Below are positions 23,786 through 33,843 of a DNA stretch of 58,264 nt, piece by piece. The translations under genes were made by a program, and so were the position numbers. The stretch's first letter is position 1. Every line of letters starts with the position of its first letter. Under the pieces are notes generated by a model. That model was not told where the DNA came from and ran no database searches. It saw only the letters and a list, made by a program, of their open reading frames with translations. The stretch lies in assembly GCA_015063785.1 (NCBI GenBank), contig SVTM01000013.1:1-58264 (forward strand), in the 5' to 3' direction. This DNA is from Oscillospiraceae bacterium. GTDB taxonomy: Bacteria > Bacillota > Clostridia > Oscillospirales > CAG-382.

Positions 23786-26716
23786 TTATTTTCTCGGTAT
23801 CAGCACAAAAACACAGTCTTCGTCGCCGAGCTTCTTTTTTATCTGATATGCGCTGTCTCGGCAGGCGGATGCTCCGTCGCCCTTCAATCCGCCAACCGTT
23901 TTGTCCTCGTCCTGAACATAGATGTTGTGGCTGAATTTTTCTTTTGAATTCGCGTCTACGTCAATAAGAAATCCCGAGCATCTGTCAATGATGGTGTATT
24001 CACAAAGCATATCCTCGTTTTTTCCGTTGACTCTGGAAAAAGAATAAAGCCTTGCCAGCTCCTGTCTGTCAGTAACGATCGAGCCCCAACCATATCCGCC
24101 GTTGCGCAAAAGGTTGTAGCGCGAGCGATAGTTTTTCTGGCGGCAGGTTTTCTCTCCCGTCTGCCAACATTCTATTCCCCAATGGCAATATTCCATAAGG
24201 TTTTCGGAATATTCAATGTTTTCCATGGCAGAATCCGAACCCTGATGGGTAACGGCAGTGTCGTATATCTGATACATCCAGTTGTTGTTTACATAAAAAC
24301 CGTCGGTGTTTCCATAATTTTCAATGGCGTTGCCGTATTGAGTGGTGGTCTCGCCGTGCTTTCCCAAAAGCGATCCGCCAAGCCACGAGAAAACGCAGTT
24401 GGTAACGGTGATATTGGTGCACGAGCGCAGACCTATGGCATGCGTTCCCGTGTTTCTCATCGAAAGATTGTCAAAAACCACGCTGTCTGCGGCGGCACCG
24501 TCAAAAATTCTTACGGTGTTACCTATCTCTATCGATTGGAATCTTTCACCGGGATTTCCGCCGTCGCTTCTGACATAAAGGGTGTCGACATCACAATAAA
24601 ACTCAAGATCCTCAAGCAGAGACGAATAGTTGCTGATATTTTTGCCATAGATCCTGTTTTTGCCGTAAAGGGCATCATAGTTGCCGTAATCGTAAAGTCC
24701 GTGGTCAAAGCAGATGATGCCCACGTTCGTCAGCTTTTCTTTAAGAACGTACACGTTTTCGACATCGGTCTTTTCCCACAGCGACGGGTCGGCATAGTTT
24801 TTGAGCGAACCTGTGAGCACCGGCTTTTCGCCCTCGCCGTATGCGCCGTAGATCATACCGGGGGTCACATTTGTCTGACCGCGATATACCCCTCCGCGCT
24901 CAAACAGAATCGACGTTCCCTTGACGGGAAAACGCATTTTGCCCGTAAGCCCCGTTATGGTCTTGACGGCAGTCTGCGGAGTTTTTCCATCGTTGTTGTC
25001 ATCGCCGTGTTTTTCCGAAACGTACCATTTCTGTCCCGTCATTCGGTCGGCATAATACTCTTCGGTGTTGCCCGTCGAAAGGATATCCTTTTTCATCTGT
25101 TCGGAAACGGTGTCTATTCCTCGGCGGACAGCATCGGCACAAAGGACGTCTGACTGTTCATAAAGGGCGGTGATATAATCCTTTGCCGAACTTCCCGAAA
25201 GGACATATTCCTTTTTCGTATTGTTTTTTTCAAAATTCCCGTCGGAAGTTTTTGATGCCGAGGCGATTATCTGTCCCTTTGCCCAATGACCTTCGATATC
25301 CGAAAATTTTTGTGCCGCAAGGGCGTTTTCGTTGAAAACTCTGCCAATAAGGCGGTTGATTATCGTTACGGCTTCCGCTCTTGTTATCTTGTTCAGCGGT
25401 TTGAAACTGCCGTCCTCGTAGCCTGTGATGATTCCCTCGTTCATGGCGTACATAACCGCATCATAGCAAAAATCCGCAGGAACAAGGTCGCTTACCACCG
25501 TATACTTTTCGTTCTGTCCTTTGCCGTCGCACACCGAATAGACAAGCTGAATAAATTCGGCTCTGGTTATCGGCTCGTTAGGATTTAACGTTCCCTTCCA
25601 GACATCCTCGAAAGCGCCGATGTTATCAAGTGTTGCCACCGAATTGTAATACCACGCATCGGGCAAAACGTCGGAAAAACTTGCCGATGAAAAAGCTTTT
25701 GACTCGGGGTTTATCAAAGACGCGATGATCTTGCACGCCTCTGCCCTTGTAATGCTGTTTTGCGGGCGGAAGCTTCCGTCCTCGTAGCCGTTTATATATG
25801 CTCCGTCAAGCGCCGAAAAGTCAAACGAATAGCGCAGTTTCGGCACAAAGCTAACGTCACACCCCGCAAGCAGACGATAGCTTTCGCCGGGATGATATAT
25901 TCTGCCGTCGTAGCTGTTTTCCCAGCCCGAAAGTCTGGCGTTTTGGGGAAGCTCGCCCTTGTATTCGGGAAGTGTAACATATTCAAGATCCTTTGCTGAA
26001 ATAACAAAGCTTTCATCCTTGCCACAGGTCAAAAAGGTCAGCTTTCTTTCGGCATCGGGCATTTTTTCACGCGGGTCCCAGCTTTGGAAGGTGACGTCCC
26101 CGATATAAAGGACATCGTTTTTCCCCATATCACGCTCGATCGGATAAAATTTGAACTGATGAAGGAAATGAGCTCCCTTTTTCCTGTATTTTTCAAGAGT
26201 GGCAAAGGCCGTCTTGTCATCTTTCAGCGATATCACAAGCTTGTCCCATTTGTTTGCCACCATTGGGGTGGACATCACCTTGGTGTTCCATGCAAAGGCA
26301 AGCTTTTCGGAAAGATTATCGCGCGGGACAACCCTTCCCTGCACCCAGCCCATGCGGTTTCCCACAAGGGCCGGCTCCTCATCGGGAGAATGATAATAAT
26401 AATCCACAACGATGTAATTTGCCGTTTCTACGGGTACAAAATTTCCCTGAGAATCTTTTATCAGCTCCCACGAATACATATTGAATCCGGTTGCCGTTTC
26501 ATCCGAGCCGTTGCGGTTTATCACGCGCACCAATTTTCCGTCAAAATAATCGATGCCGGTCTCGTAACCATCGTAATTTTCTTCAAAGCCGTATATATTT
26601 GTACATGGAACGGTGTTGTGACCGAAAATGTTCAGATTTTCTGCTTCTTTGGCACTTGCCGTGACAAGCGTCGCAAATATCAGAAAAACCGCAAGGACAA
26701 CGATTGTTTTTTTCAT
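23786..26716 (-). CDS. Exported SLH-domain / right-handed beta-helix protein, copy A
   Basis: A 976-residue protein with an N-terminal signal peptide (about 1-22). A beta-rich domain of about 220 residues follows, then a small repeat resembling a Listeria-Bacteroides (Flg_new) unit (about 247-297). Three S-layer homology motifs come next (about 303-475; GYEDGSFRPQNSITRAEACK, later GYEDGSFKPLNKITRAEAV). The C-terminal half (from about 558) begins with WYVSEKHGDDNNDGKTPQTA and looks like a parallel beta-helix of polysaccharide-lyase or glycosidase type. SLH motifs bind secondary cell wall polymers, so the protein should sit on the cell surface. The SLH block in the middle is unusual. Last of three tandem paralogues; the substrate is unknown. 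Confidence 0.85.
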   Translation of the reverse strand: MKKTIVVLAVFLIFATLVTASAKEAENLNIFGHNTVPCTNIYGFEENYDGYETGIDYFDGKLVRVINRNGSDETATGFNMYSWELIKDSQGNFVPVETANYIVVDYYYHSPDEEPALVGNRMGWVQGRVVPRDNLSEKLAFAWNTKVMSTPMVANKWDKLVISLKDDKTAFATLEKYRKKGAHFLHQFKFYPIERDMGKNDVLYIGDVTFQSWDPREKMPDAERKLTFLTCGKDESFVISAKDLEYVTLPEYKGELPQNARLSGWENSYDGRIYHPGESYRLLAGCDVSFVPKLRYSFDFSALDGAYINGYEDGSFRPQNSITRAEACKIIASLINPESKAFSSASFSDVLPDAWYYNSVATLDNIGAFEDVWKGTLNPNEPITRAEFIQLVYSVCDGKGQNEKYTVVSDLVPADFCYDAVMYAMNEGIITGYEDGSFKPLNKITRAEAVTIINRLIGRVFNENALAAQKFSDIEGHWAKGQIIASASKTSDGNFEKNNTKKEYVLSGSSAKDYITALYEQSDVLCADAVRRGIDTVSEQMKKDILSTGNTEEYYADRMTGQKWYVSEKHGDDNNDGKTPQTAVKTITGLTGKMRFPVKGTSILFERGGVYRGQTNVTPGMIYGAYGEGEKPVLTGSLKNYADPSLWEKTDVENVYVLKEKLTNVGIICFDHGLYDYGNYDALYGKNRIYGKNISNYSSLLEDLEFYCDVDTLYVRSDGGNPGERFQSIEIGNTVRIFDGAAADSVVFDNLSMRNTGTHAIGLRSCTNITVTNCVFSWLGGSLLGKHGETTTQYGNAIENYGNTDGFYVNNNWMYQIYDTAVTHQGSDSAMENIEYSENLMEYCHWGIECWQTGEKTCRQKNYRSRYNLLRNGGYGWGSIVTDRQELARLYSFSRVNGKNEDMLCEYTIIDRCSGFLIDVDANSKEKFSHNIYVQDEDKTVGGLKGDGASACRDSAYQIKKKLGDEDCVFVLIPRK

Positions 26717-26748
26717 AAGCAGTTTCCTCTCATCAGGAAGTTTTAAAA

Positions 26749-29703
26749 TCAGTCGTTTTCAACAAGCACAAATACACAGTTGTCGTCGCCAAGATTTTCC
26801 GCAATCAGCTTTGCGCCGGATTCAGAAGCGTTGGTGTGGCCGCCCTTAAGTCCGCCGAGAACGTGTCCCTCGTCCTGAACGTAGATGTTCGAATAGAACT
26901 GTTCGCTGGAGGTCTTGGCAATATCAAGAAGATAACCCGAGCATCTGTCGATGATGGTGTATTGGCAGTACATATCCGAATTATTGCCCTCAACCGTCGA
27001 GAAGGAATAAAGACGTGCCGAATCCTGACGCTTTGTTACGATCGATCCCCAGCCGTATCCGCCGTTGCGCAGAACGTTGAATCTCGAGTTGTAATCACTC
27101 ATGGCAGGCGATCCGCCCTCGGCACGTGTCCAGCATTCTATTCCCCAGTGGCAGTATTCCATAAGGTTTTCTTCGTATTCGATGTGGTGCATCTGATAGT
27201 TGATACCCTGGTGGGTGATAGCAGTGTCGTAGATCTGATACATCCAATTGTTCTTTACATAATAGCCGTTGCAATCGCCGTAGATCTCAACTGCGTTGCC
27301 GTACTGGGTTGTAGTTTCGCCGTAGTTTCCGAGAAGCGAGCCGCCAAGCCACGAAAATTCGCAGTTTGTAACGGTGAGATTCTTGCAACTGCCGCTGCCG
27401 ACACCATGGGCGCCGGTGTATTTCATGCTGATGTTGTCGATGATAACATCGTTGCCGTTTCCGTCAAAAATGTCGGTTCTGTCGCCCATTTCGATCGACT
27501 TAAATCTTTCGCCGGGATTGCCCTTGTCGCTTCTGAGATAAAGCACTCTGTCGCACGAGAAAAATTCGAGGTCCTCAAGGAGAGCGTCGTAGCTGCTGAT
27601 ATTCGAACCGTAAATTCTGTTTTTGCCGTAAAGAGCGTCGTAGTTGCCGTGATCGTAAAGACCGTGGTCAAAGCATATAATACCGATGTTGTAGGTGCTT
27701 TCGGTGAGCTTATATACGTTGGGAACATCGGTTTCTTCCCAAAGGGCAGGATCGGCATAGTTTTTCTTTGCTGTGGTGATAATCGGCTTTTCGCCCTCGC
27801 CGTATGCGCCATAGATGTAGCCCGAGCTCATCATTATCTGTCCGCGGTAAAGTCCGCCGCGCTCAAACAGAATTGCGGTTCCCTTGCCGCCAAAACGGAT
27901 CTTTGCGTTGAGTCCCGCAATGGTTTTAACCGCAGTTTCGGGACTTCTGCCGTCGTTGGCATCGTTGCCGTTCTTTTCGGAAACGTACCACTTGATACCG
28001 GTCATCTTGTCGCCGTAGTATTCTTCTGTATTGCCTGTCGAGAGGATATCCTTTTTCATCTGCTCGGAAACGGTGTCGATTCCGCGACGGATAGCATCAC
28101 CCGAAAGGTGCGCCGACTGATCGTGGAGCGCCATGATATAATCCTTCGCGCTGGTACCCGAAAGAACGTATTCGTCCGAGTCCGCCTTTGCCGCGCCGAA
28201 AAGTCCGTCGGCCTCAACTGACGCAGAGGCAATCACCTGTCCCTTTGCCCAATGGCCTTCGACGTCCGAAAACTTCGATGCATCCTCTGCCTTTTCGTTG
28301 AAAACTCTGCCGATAAGGCGGTTGATAACAGTTACGGTTTCGGCTCTTGTGATATTTGCATCGGGCTTGAAGGTCTTGTCCTCGTAGCCTGTGATTATGC
28401 CGTATGCCGCAGAATGCATAACTGCGTCAAAGCACGGATCTTTTACATCAACGTCGCTGAAAACGGTGATTTTCTTGTTCTGTCCGCCTCTTGCGGAGAT
28501 GTTGTATATTATCTGCACAAGCTCTGCTCTTGTTATGGGAGTGTCGGCAGAAAATTTATCTTCGAAAATATCGAGAGCTCCAAAGCTTTCAAGGGTGGTA
28601 ACCGCACCGTAGTACCAATCCGCCTCCGAAACGTCAGAGAAAGCTGTTTTTCCCATCGCCTTGCCGTCGGGATTGATGATGGATGCCACGATCTTGCAGG
28701 CTTCGGCACGAGTTACGTTGTTCTGGGGACGGAATGTGCCGTCGGGATAACCGTTGATATATGCGCTTGTGACGCTTCCGGGCTTGAACTTAAAGCCGAA
28801 CACGGGGAAAAATTCAACGTCGTCACCACTGTTTATTTTATAAGTCGAGCCAACCTTTGTTTCTTTGCCGTTAAAGGTGTTTACCCAGCAAACAAACTCT
28901 GTGTTTTCAGGAGCTTTGCCCGAAAAAGCGGGGATGGTAACCTCTTCAAGGTCCTTTGCCTTTATTTCAGAAATAGGCTTTGCACCCGATGCAAGGTCGC
29001 TTTCTGAATTGTAAAAGCTTAAGGTTCTTGTGGTTTCGGGCATGCCTTCGGCAGGATCCCAGCTTTGGATTGTAATGTCACCGAGATAAAGAGCATCGTC
29101 GGGACCCATATGCTTTTCGAGGGGGAAAAGCTTCATCTGGTGGAGATAATGAAGACCCTCCATGCTGTATTTTACCTGACCGTCAGAATAGTTTTTGTCG
29201 TCAATAAGAGGGAAAACAAGGGTGCTCCACTCGTTGGCAACCATGGGGTTGGAATATATCTTGTGTCCCCATCCGAATTCTATTATTTCACCGAGATTGT
29301 CTGCAGGAGTGATTCTGCCCTGCATCCAATACATGCGGTTGCCCTCGAGGGCTGGGTTTTTATCGGGGGTGTCATAGTAGTATTCAATAACGATGTAGTT
29401 TGATGTTTCAAGGGGAATATAGTTGCCGTCGGCGTCTGTCATGTGTCCCCATTTGTAAAGGCAAAAATCGGTGCTTGTTGTCGGTTCGCCGTTGCGCTTT
29501 ATAACGCGGACGTTTTTGTCCTCATAAACGTCGAGGGTGCTTTCATATCCCGAATAGTCGTTTTCAAAGGCGCTGAGAAGCGAATATGAAACGTCGCTTT
29601 TTCCTACCGAGCTCGGAATGTACTCGTATTCGTCAGCACGGACGAAGCACGCGCAGGACACAATGATTGTAAAAAATAAGAGTAAAGATACCAGTTTTTT
29701 CAT
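26749..29703 (-). CDS. Exported SLH-domain / right-handed beta-helix protein, copy B
   Basis: A 984-residue paralogue of its two neighbours with the same order of parts: signal peptide (to about residue 22), beta-rich domain, Flg_new-like unit (AFSGKAPENTEFVCWVNTF), three SLH motifs (GYPDGTFRPQNNVTRAEACK and others) and a beta-helix beginning at WYVSEKNGNDANDGRSPETA. Blocks near the C-terminus such as MYQIYDTAITHQG and LMEYCHWGIECW are almost identical in all three copies. The N-terminal domain differs more. It starts 78 bp after copy C and is followed by copy A after 32 bp. Confidence 0.85.
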   Translation of the reverse strand: MKKLVSLLLFFTIIVSCACFVRADEYEYIPSSVGKSDVSYSLLSAFENDYSGYESTLDVYEDKNVRVIKRNGEPTTSTDFCLYKWGHMTDADGNYIPLETSNYIVIEYYYDTPDKNPALEGNRMYWMQGRITPADNLGEIIEFGWGHKIYSNPMVANEWSTLVFPLIDDKNYSDGQVKYSMEGLHYLHQMKLFPLEKHMGPDDALYLGDITIQSWDPAEGMPETTRTLSFYNSESDLASGAKPISEIKAKDLEEVTIPAFSGKAPENTEFVCWVNTFNGKETKVGSTYKINSGDDVEFFPVFGFKFKPGSVTSAYINGYPDGTFRPQNNVTRAEACKIVASIINPDGKAMGKTAFSDVSEADWYYGAVTTLESFGALDIFEDKFSADTPITRAELVQIIYNISARGGQNKKITVFSDVDVKDPCFDAVMHSAAYGIITGYEDKTFKPDANITRAETVTVINRLIGRVFNEKAEDASKFSDVEGHWAKGQVIASASVEADGLFGAAKADSDEYVLSGTSAKDYIMALHDQSAHLSGDAIRRGIDTVSEQMKKDILSTGNTEEYYGDKMTGIKWYVSEKNGNDANDGRSPETAVKTIAGLNAKIRFGGKGTAILFERGGLYRGQIMMSSGYIYGAYGEGEKPIITTAKKNYADPALWEETDVPNVYKLTESTYNIGIICFDHGLYDHGNYDALYGKNRIYGSNISSYDALLEDLEFFSCDRVLYLRSDKGNPGERFKSIEMGDRTDIFDGNGNDVIIDNISMKYTGAHGVGSGSCKNLTVTNCEFSWLGGSLLGNYGETTTQYGNAVEIYGDCNGYYVKNNWMYQIYDTAITHQGINYQMHHIEYEENLMEYCHWGIECWTRAEGGSPAMSDYNSRFNVLRNGGYGWGSIVTKRQDSARLYSFSTVEGNNSDMYCQYTIIDRCSGYLLDIAKTSSEQFYSNIYVQDEGHVLGGLKGGHTNASESGAKLIAENLGDDNCVFVLVEND

Positions 29704-29722
29704 ATTTTTCTCCTTTATACAG

Positions 29723-29768
29723 TTGTGACATCCGAGAAGGCGCTATTGCGGGATTGCGGATGTCACAA
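29723..29768 (-). other. Hairpin between SLH copies C and B
   Basis: TTGTGACATCCG (29723-29734) is perfectly complementary to CGGATGTCACAA (29757-29768), a 12-bp stem with a 22-base loop. In the minus-strand transcript it follows the stop of copy C directly and has no T run after it, so I read it as an mRNA stabilising or partial-termination structure rather than a full terminator. Confidence 0.6.
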
Positions 29769-29780
29769 AAAATATGCTTT

Positions 29781-32720
29781 TTATTTTTCTGCCGGAGCAA
29801 GAACAAAGACCAGGTTTTCGTCGCCGAGGTTTTCGTAAATATCCTGTGCTCCGTTCTTGGTGGCGCTCTTGCTTATACCCTTAAGGTTGCCCAGCGAATT
29901 TTCGTTGTGCTGGATGAAGATATTACCGTTGTAGGTTTCTGTCGACGGTGCAACAACGCCGATAAGGCTTCCGGCACAGCGGTCAAAGATCGAATAGTTA
30001 CACTGAAGGTTCTTGTTGGTTCCCTCCATGATACCGTAGGTGTAAAGGACAGCCCCCGTCGTTCTGGTGGAAACAATCGAGCCCCAACCGTAGCCGCCCA
30101 TGCGCATCACGTTGTATTCCGCCTTTACATTGTTGATAAGGGCATTTCCGCCTGCTTTCTTGACCCAGCATTCGATTCCCCAGTGGCAATATTCCATAAG
30201 GTTTTCGGAATAATTGATATTCATCATCGAAGCCTGGTTTCCCTGGTGGGTAATGGCGGTGTCGTAGATCTGATATATCCAGTTGTTCTTGACGTTGTAT
30301 CTGTTGGAGCTGCCAAAGATCTCGACGGCGTTGCCGTACTGTGTGGTGGTCTCGCCGTAGTTTCCGAGAAGCGAACCGCCCAGCCACGAGAAAATGCAGT
30401 TTGTAACGGTGATATCTGTCGAGCTCTGAAGACCGATACCGTGTGAACCGCAGTTTCTGATGCTGAGGTTATCAAAAATGTTGTTTCTTCCGTAACCGCC
30501 AAAAACTCTTTCCTTGGTGCCGATCTCGATCGACTTGAATCTTTCGCCGGGGTTGCCCTCGGTGCTCATGAAATAGAGGGTGTCGGCGTTCGAGAAGAAC
30601 TGCAAATCGCCGTTAAGGCTCTGATAACTACTGATGTTTCTTACTCTGTTTTTGCCGTAAAGGGCGTCGTAGTTGCCGTAATCGTGAAGTCCGTGGTCAA
30701 GCGCCATGATACCTACATTGACGATGGTCTCCTTAAGCTTGTAAACGCCTGCCTTGTCGGTCTCTTCCCAAAGGTCGGGGTTGGCATAGTTCTTGACAGA
30801 ACCCGAAAGCACGGGCTTTTCGCCCTCACCGTACGAACCGTAGATAACTCCCTGGGTCACCGTGATGCTTCCGCGGTAAAGTCCGCCGCGTTCAAAGAGC
30901 ACGGCGTCACCCTTTGCAAGGCTCGCCTTTGCATTGAGAGCCGCAATGGTCTTAAAAGGCTTTTCGGGGGATTTACCGTCGTTTTCGTCGTTGCCGTTTT
31001 TTTCGGAAACATACCATTTCTGACCTGTCATCTTGTCGGCATAATACTCTTCGGTGTTGCCTGTCGACATGACGTTTTTCTTCATCTGCTCTGAGATGGC
31101 GTCAACGCCGCGGCGGATGGCATCACCCGAAAGATTTTTTGCCTGTTCCTGAAGTGCCGGAATAGCTTCGGAGGCTCTTGTTCCTGTCAGAACGTATTCT
31201 GCCTCTGCGCCCTTGGCGGTCCATATTCCGTCGGCGGCAGCTGCGGAGGAAGCAAGAATCTGTCCCTTTGCCCAATGCCCTTCGACGTCCGAGAATTTGG
31301 ATGTCGCCGTCGTGTTTTCGTTGTAGATTCTGCCGATCAGGCGGTTGATAACGGTGACTGTTTCTGCACGGGTGATGTTGCCTTCGGGTCTGAAGGTCTT
31401 GTCTTCGTAGCCCGTGATGATTCCGTTGGCAACGCCGTAGATAACAGCGTCAAAGAATCTGTCATTTTTGTCAATGTCATTAAGGGTGAAGATCTTAAGG
31501 CTCTTTCCGCCATCATCAACAAGGGCGTAGATTATCTCCACAAGCTCGTGACGCTTTATGGGAGTCTGCGCTTCAAAATTTCCGTTCCATATGGTGAGCG
31601 CACCCGCGTTTTCAAGGGTGGTGACTGCGTTATAATACCAGTTTGCACTTGTCACGTCAGAAAAAGCCGTGTCGCCCATAAAAAGCCCTTGCGGGTTGAT
31701 GAGAGAAGCGATGATCTTGCACGCTTCGGCACGCGTTACGTTGTTCTGCGGTCTAAAGGTTCCGTCCTCGTAGCCGTTGATGTAAGCCGAACTAACACCC
31801 GAAAAATCGTAGGTGTATTTGAAAATAGGAACGAAAGCAATGTCCTTGCCTGCAAGGATGGTGTAAAACTCGCCGGGGTTGACAAGCTTGCCGTCGTGGG
31901 TACATTTCCATGCCATAAATTCAGCATTCTCGGGAACCTGCCCCATATAATCCACAATTTTTATCTTTTTCATGTCCTCGGTGGTAACGGTGCGAAGAGG
32001 TTCTGCGCCGTTCTCCGCCGATTCGTAAGAATCATAGTATCGTACGGTTCTTTCCGAAAAAGCGTTTTTGTTTTCGGGGTCCCAGCTCTGGACGGTGATC
32101 TCTTTTATGTAAAGAGTTTCGCCCTTTGCCATATCACGCTCAAAGGGATAAAGCTTGAGCTGATGCAGGAAAAACCTTCCGCGGGCGTTAAAAGCTTGCT
32201 GTGCTGCGGCATAGCCTGCATCTGTGATAAGCGGAATGGTAACGGTTGCCCACTGGTTTGCCACCATGCCGTCTCTTGAATAAACCCTTGCCGACTGTCC
32301 TGCGCTTTCGGTGGCGGTCAGGGCGTTTTCGGGAACTACCTTTTCCTGAAGCCAGCTCATGCGGTTGCCGACAAGCGAGGGGGATTGTGCAGACGACTCG
32401 TAATAATACTTGATGACGATATAGTTTGCCGTTTCAACCGGGATACATTCGCCGTTTTTGTCGTTGATACGCGACAGCTTGTAAAGGTTGAAAGCCGTGC
32501 CCACACTGTCTGATGCGCGGGTGATGGCACGCACTCTGTCACCCTTGAAGGTCTTGACAGAACTGTTGTAGGCGCTGACATCAGACGAAGGATTCAGCTC
32601 GGAAAATTCAACCGTCTGCTGACCGAATCCGTTAAGATTTGCGGCGCCTGCCATCAGCACCATGGGGATGCACGACAAAAGCAAGCACACCGTCAGCAGA
32701 AAAGATAGGCTTTTTTTCAT
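29781..32720 (-). CDS. Exported SLH-domain / right-handed beta-helix protein, copy C
   Basis: A 979-residue paralogue and first gene of the three-gene array. It has a signal peptide ending near AGA, the beta-rich domain, a Flg_new-like unit (VPENAEFMAWKCTHDGKLVNPG), three SLH motifs (GYEDGTFRPQNNVTRAEACK and others) and the C-terminal beta-helix from WYVSEKNGNDENDGKSPEKP. A consensus promoter lies about 105 bp upstream, behind an AraC-type regulator on the same strand. Expression of the array is plausibly controlled by that regulator. The role (glycan binding or cleavage at the surface) is inferred from architecture only. Confidence 0.85.
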   Translation of the reverse strand: MKKSLSFLLTVCLLLSCIPMVLMAGAANLNGFGQQTVEFSELNPSSDVSAYNSSVKTFKGDRVRAITRASDSVGTAFNLYKLSRINDKNGECIPVETANYIVIKYYYESSAQSPSLVGNRMSWLQEKVVPENALTATESAGQSARVYSRDGMVANQWATVTIPLITDAGYAAAQQAFNARGRFFLHQLKLYPFERDMAKGETLYIKEITVQSWDPENKNAFSERTVRYYDSYESAENGAEPLRTVTTEDMKKIKIVDYMGQVPENAEFMAWKCTHDGKLVNPGEFYTILAGKDIAFVPIFKYTYDFSGVSSAYINGYEDGTFRPQNNVTRAEACKIIASLINPQGLFMGDTAFSDVTSANWYYNAVTTLENAGALTIWNGNFEAQTPIKRHELVEIIYALVDDGGKSLKIFTLNDIDKNDRFFDAVIYGVANGIITGYEDKTFRPEGNITRAETVTVINRLIGRIYNENTTATSKFSDVEGHWAKGQILASSAAAADGIWTAKGAEAEYVLTGTRASEAIPALQEQAKNLSGDAIRRGVDAISEQMKKNVMSTGNTEEYYADKMTGQKWYVSEKNGNDENDGKSPEKPFKTIAALNAKASLAKGDAVLFERGGLYRGSITVTQGVIYGSYGEGEKPVLSGSVKNYANPDLWEETDKAGVYKLKETIVNVGIMALDHGLHDYGNYDALYGKNRVRNISSYQSLNGDLQFFSNADTLYFMSTEGNPGERFKSIEIGTKERVFGGYGRNNIFDNLSIRNCGSHGIGLQSSTDITVTNCIFSWLGGSLLGNYGETTTQYGNAVEIFGSSNRYNVKNNWIYQIYDTAITHQGNQASMMNINYSENLMEYCHWGIECWVKKAGGNALINNVKAEYNVMRMGGYGWGSIVSTRTTGAVLYTYGIMEGTNKNLQCNYSIFDRCAGSLIGVVAPSTETYNGNIFIQHNENSLGNLKGISKSATKNGAQDIYENLGDENLVFVLAPAEK

Positions 32721-32824
32721 AATTTTCTCCTTTTCCGGAATAAAAATTTATTTTGATCGGACCAAAAATTGTTTTTTGGGCAAAAACGTCATCTTTTTCC
32801 GATTTGAAAAGATAATTTATAGTA

Positions 32825-32853
32825 ATTATAACATATAATCGTGTGTCTGTAAA
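32825..32853 (-). promoter_or_regulatory. Sigma-A promoter of the SLH/beta-helix array
   Basis: On the minus strand TTTACA (32848-32853) and TATAAT (32825-32830) have a 17-bp spacer and lie about 105 bp before the start of copy C, downstream of the AraC gene's terminator. Confidence 0.78.
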
Positions 32854-32903
32854 CAACTTTTTCAAAAAAGTCTGTCTATATTTTATGGACTTTGCCGCAA
32901 AGG

Positions 32904-32942
32904 AAAAAAGAGATGCAAAATCTTTTTTGCATCTCTTTTTTA
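32904..32942 (-). terminator. Terminator of the AraC-family gene
   Basis: GAGATGCAAAA (32910-32920) pairs with TTTTGCATCTC (32925-32935), extended by A and T runs on both sides. It separates the regulator gene from the SLH array, so the array needs its own promoter. Confidence 0.9.
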
Positions 32943-33812
32943 TCATTTTTTGGAATTAAAAACCTCCGATGTCGCCTTTCTGATCTCAAAGCTTCCGGGA
33001 GAACAGCCCTCGATGCGCTTGAAGGTGCGGATAAAATTTGCATAATCGTTGAATCCCGACAAAACGCAGGTCTCTTTTACCGAATGACCGAGATACAAAA
33101 GCTTTTTTGCCTCGGCAATCTTGCGCAGGATTATGTAGTTGTTAAGGGTAATGCCCGTTTCCGCCTTAAAAACCTTGTTCAGGTAGTCCTCATTCACATA
33201 AAGGCTTGTGGCAATTCCGAGAACACTGATCTTTCTGAAATTTTTTTCGATATAACCCAGCGCCTTGTCCGACCAGCTTTCGGGGACGGCGCTTTTATCA
33301 TCGCAGGGGCTACTGCCAAATTCCGCACGGGCAAAAGCGAGTATCTCAAGAAGCTTTGAATAAAGCATCAGCTCGTTTCCCACTTCGTCAAGACGGTCGT
33401 ACTCGCGGATATGCATCATAAATTTTTCGTGGCGTGACTGCGAAAGGCGCACTTTTCGGGGATACTTTGTACCCACCTCGTCAAGCCACGACAGGCAGGA
33501 ATTCATCTGGGGCATGGAATTGACCGACGAAATAATCTCGTCGTCAATGTGTATAACGCATCTTTCGTAGGGCATATTTTTTTCTGCCACCACCTTGTGG
33601 ATGTGAGTCTTGGGAATAACGAAAAGATCCCGCGGACCGCATTCGTAAAACTCGTTTTCTATAAGAAAGCTTTTTCCGCCGTTGATGTTGTAATATATCT
33701 CGTAATGATAATGCAGATGGGGCACGGTGATAAACTGATTTACGTTGATACTGTGCTGAACCGACACCGCCAACTGATTATCGCGGAATATCTCCATTTT
33801 TTCGTTTATCAT
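32943..33812 (-). CDS. AraC family transcriptional regulator
   Basis: A 289-residue regulator with an N-terminal cupin-like sensor domain (about 1-150; HLHYHYEIYYNINGGKSF) and a C-terminal pair of helix-turn-helix motifs (about 190-285; ISVLGIATSLYVNEDYLNKVFK and SGFNDYANFIRTFKRIEGCSPG). Such proteins usually respond to a sugar or oligosaccharide and activate nearby genes. The likely targets are the SLH/beta-helix array just downstream and possibly the divergent ABC operon. The effector is unknown. Confidence 0.9.
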   Translation of the reverse strand: MINEKMEIFRDNQLAVSVQHSINVNQFITVPHLHYHYEIYYNINGGKSFLIENEFYECGPRDLFVIPKTHIHKVVAEKNMPYERCVIHIDDEIISSVNSMPQMNSCLSWLDEVGTKYPRKVRLSQSRHEKFMMHIREYDRLDEVGNELMLYSKLLEILAFARAEFGSSPCDDKSAVPESWSDKALGYIEKNFRKISVLGIATSLYVNEDYLNKVFKAETGITLNNYIILRKIAEAKKLLYLGHSVKETCVLSGFNDYANFIRTFKRIEGCSPGSFEIRKATSEVFNSKK

Positions 33813-33843
33813 AGATTTCCTCTTTGTTTTTTGTTACCATACG

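Noticed and set aside
26836..28221. Long plus-strand open frame of 461 codons opposite SLH copy B
   Set aside because: It is the antisense shadow of a well-supported coding frame, and similar shadows occur opposite the other two paralogues because of their shared codon use.
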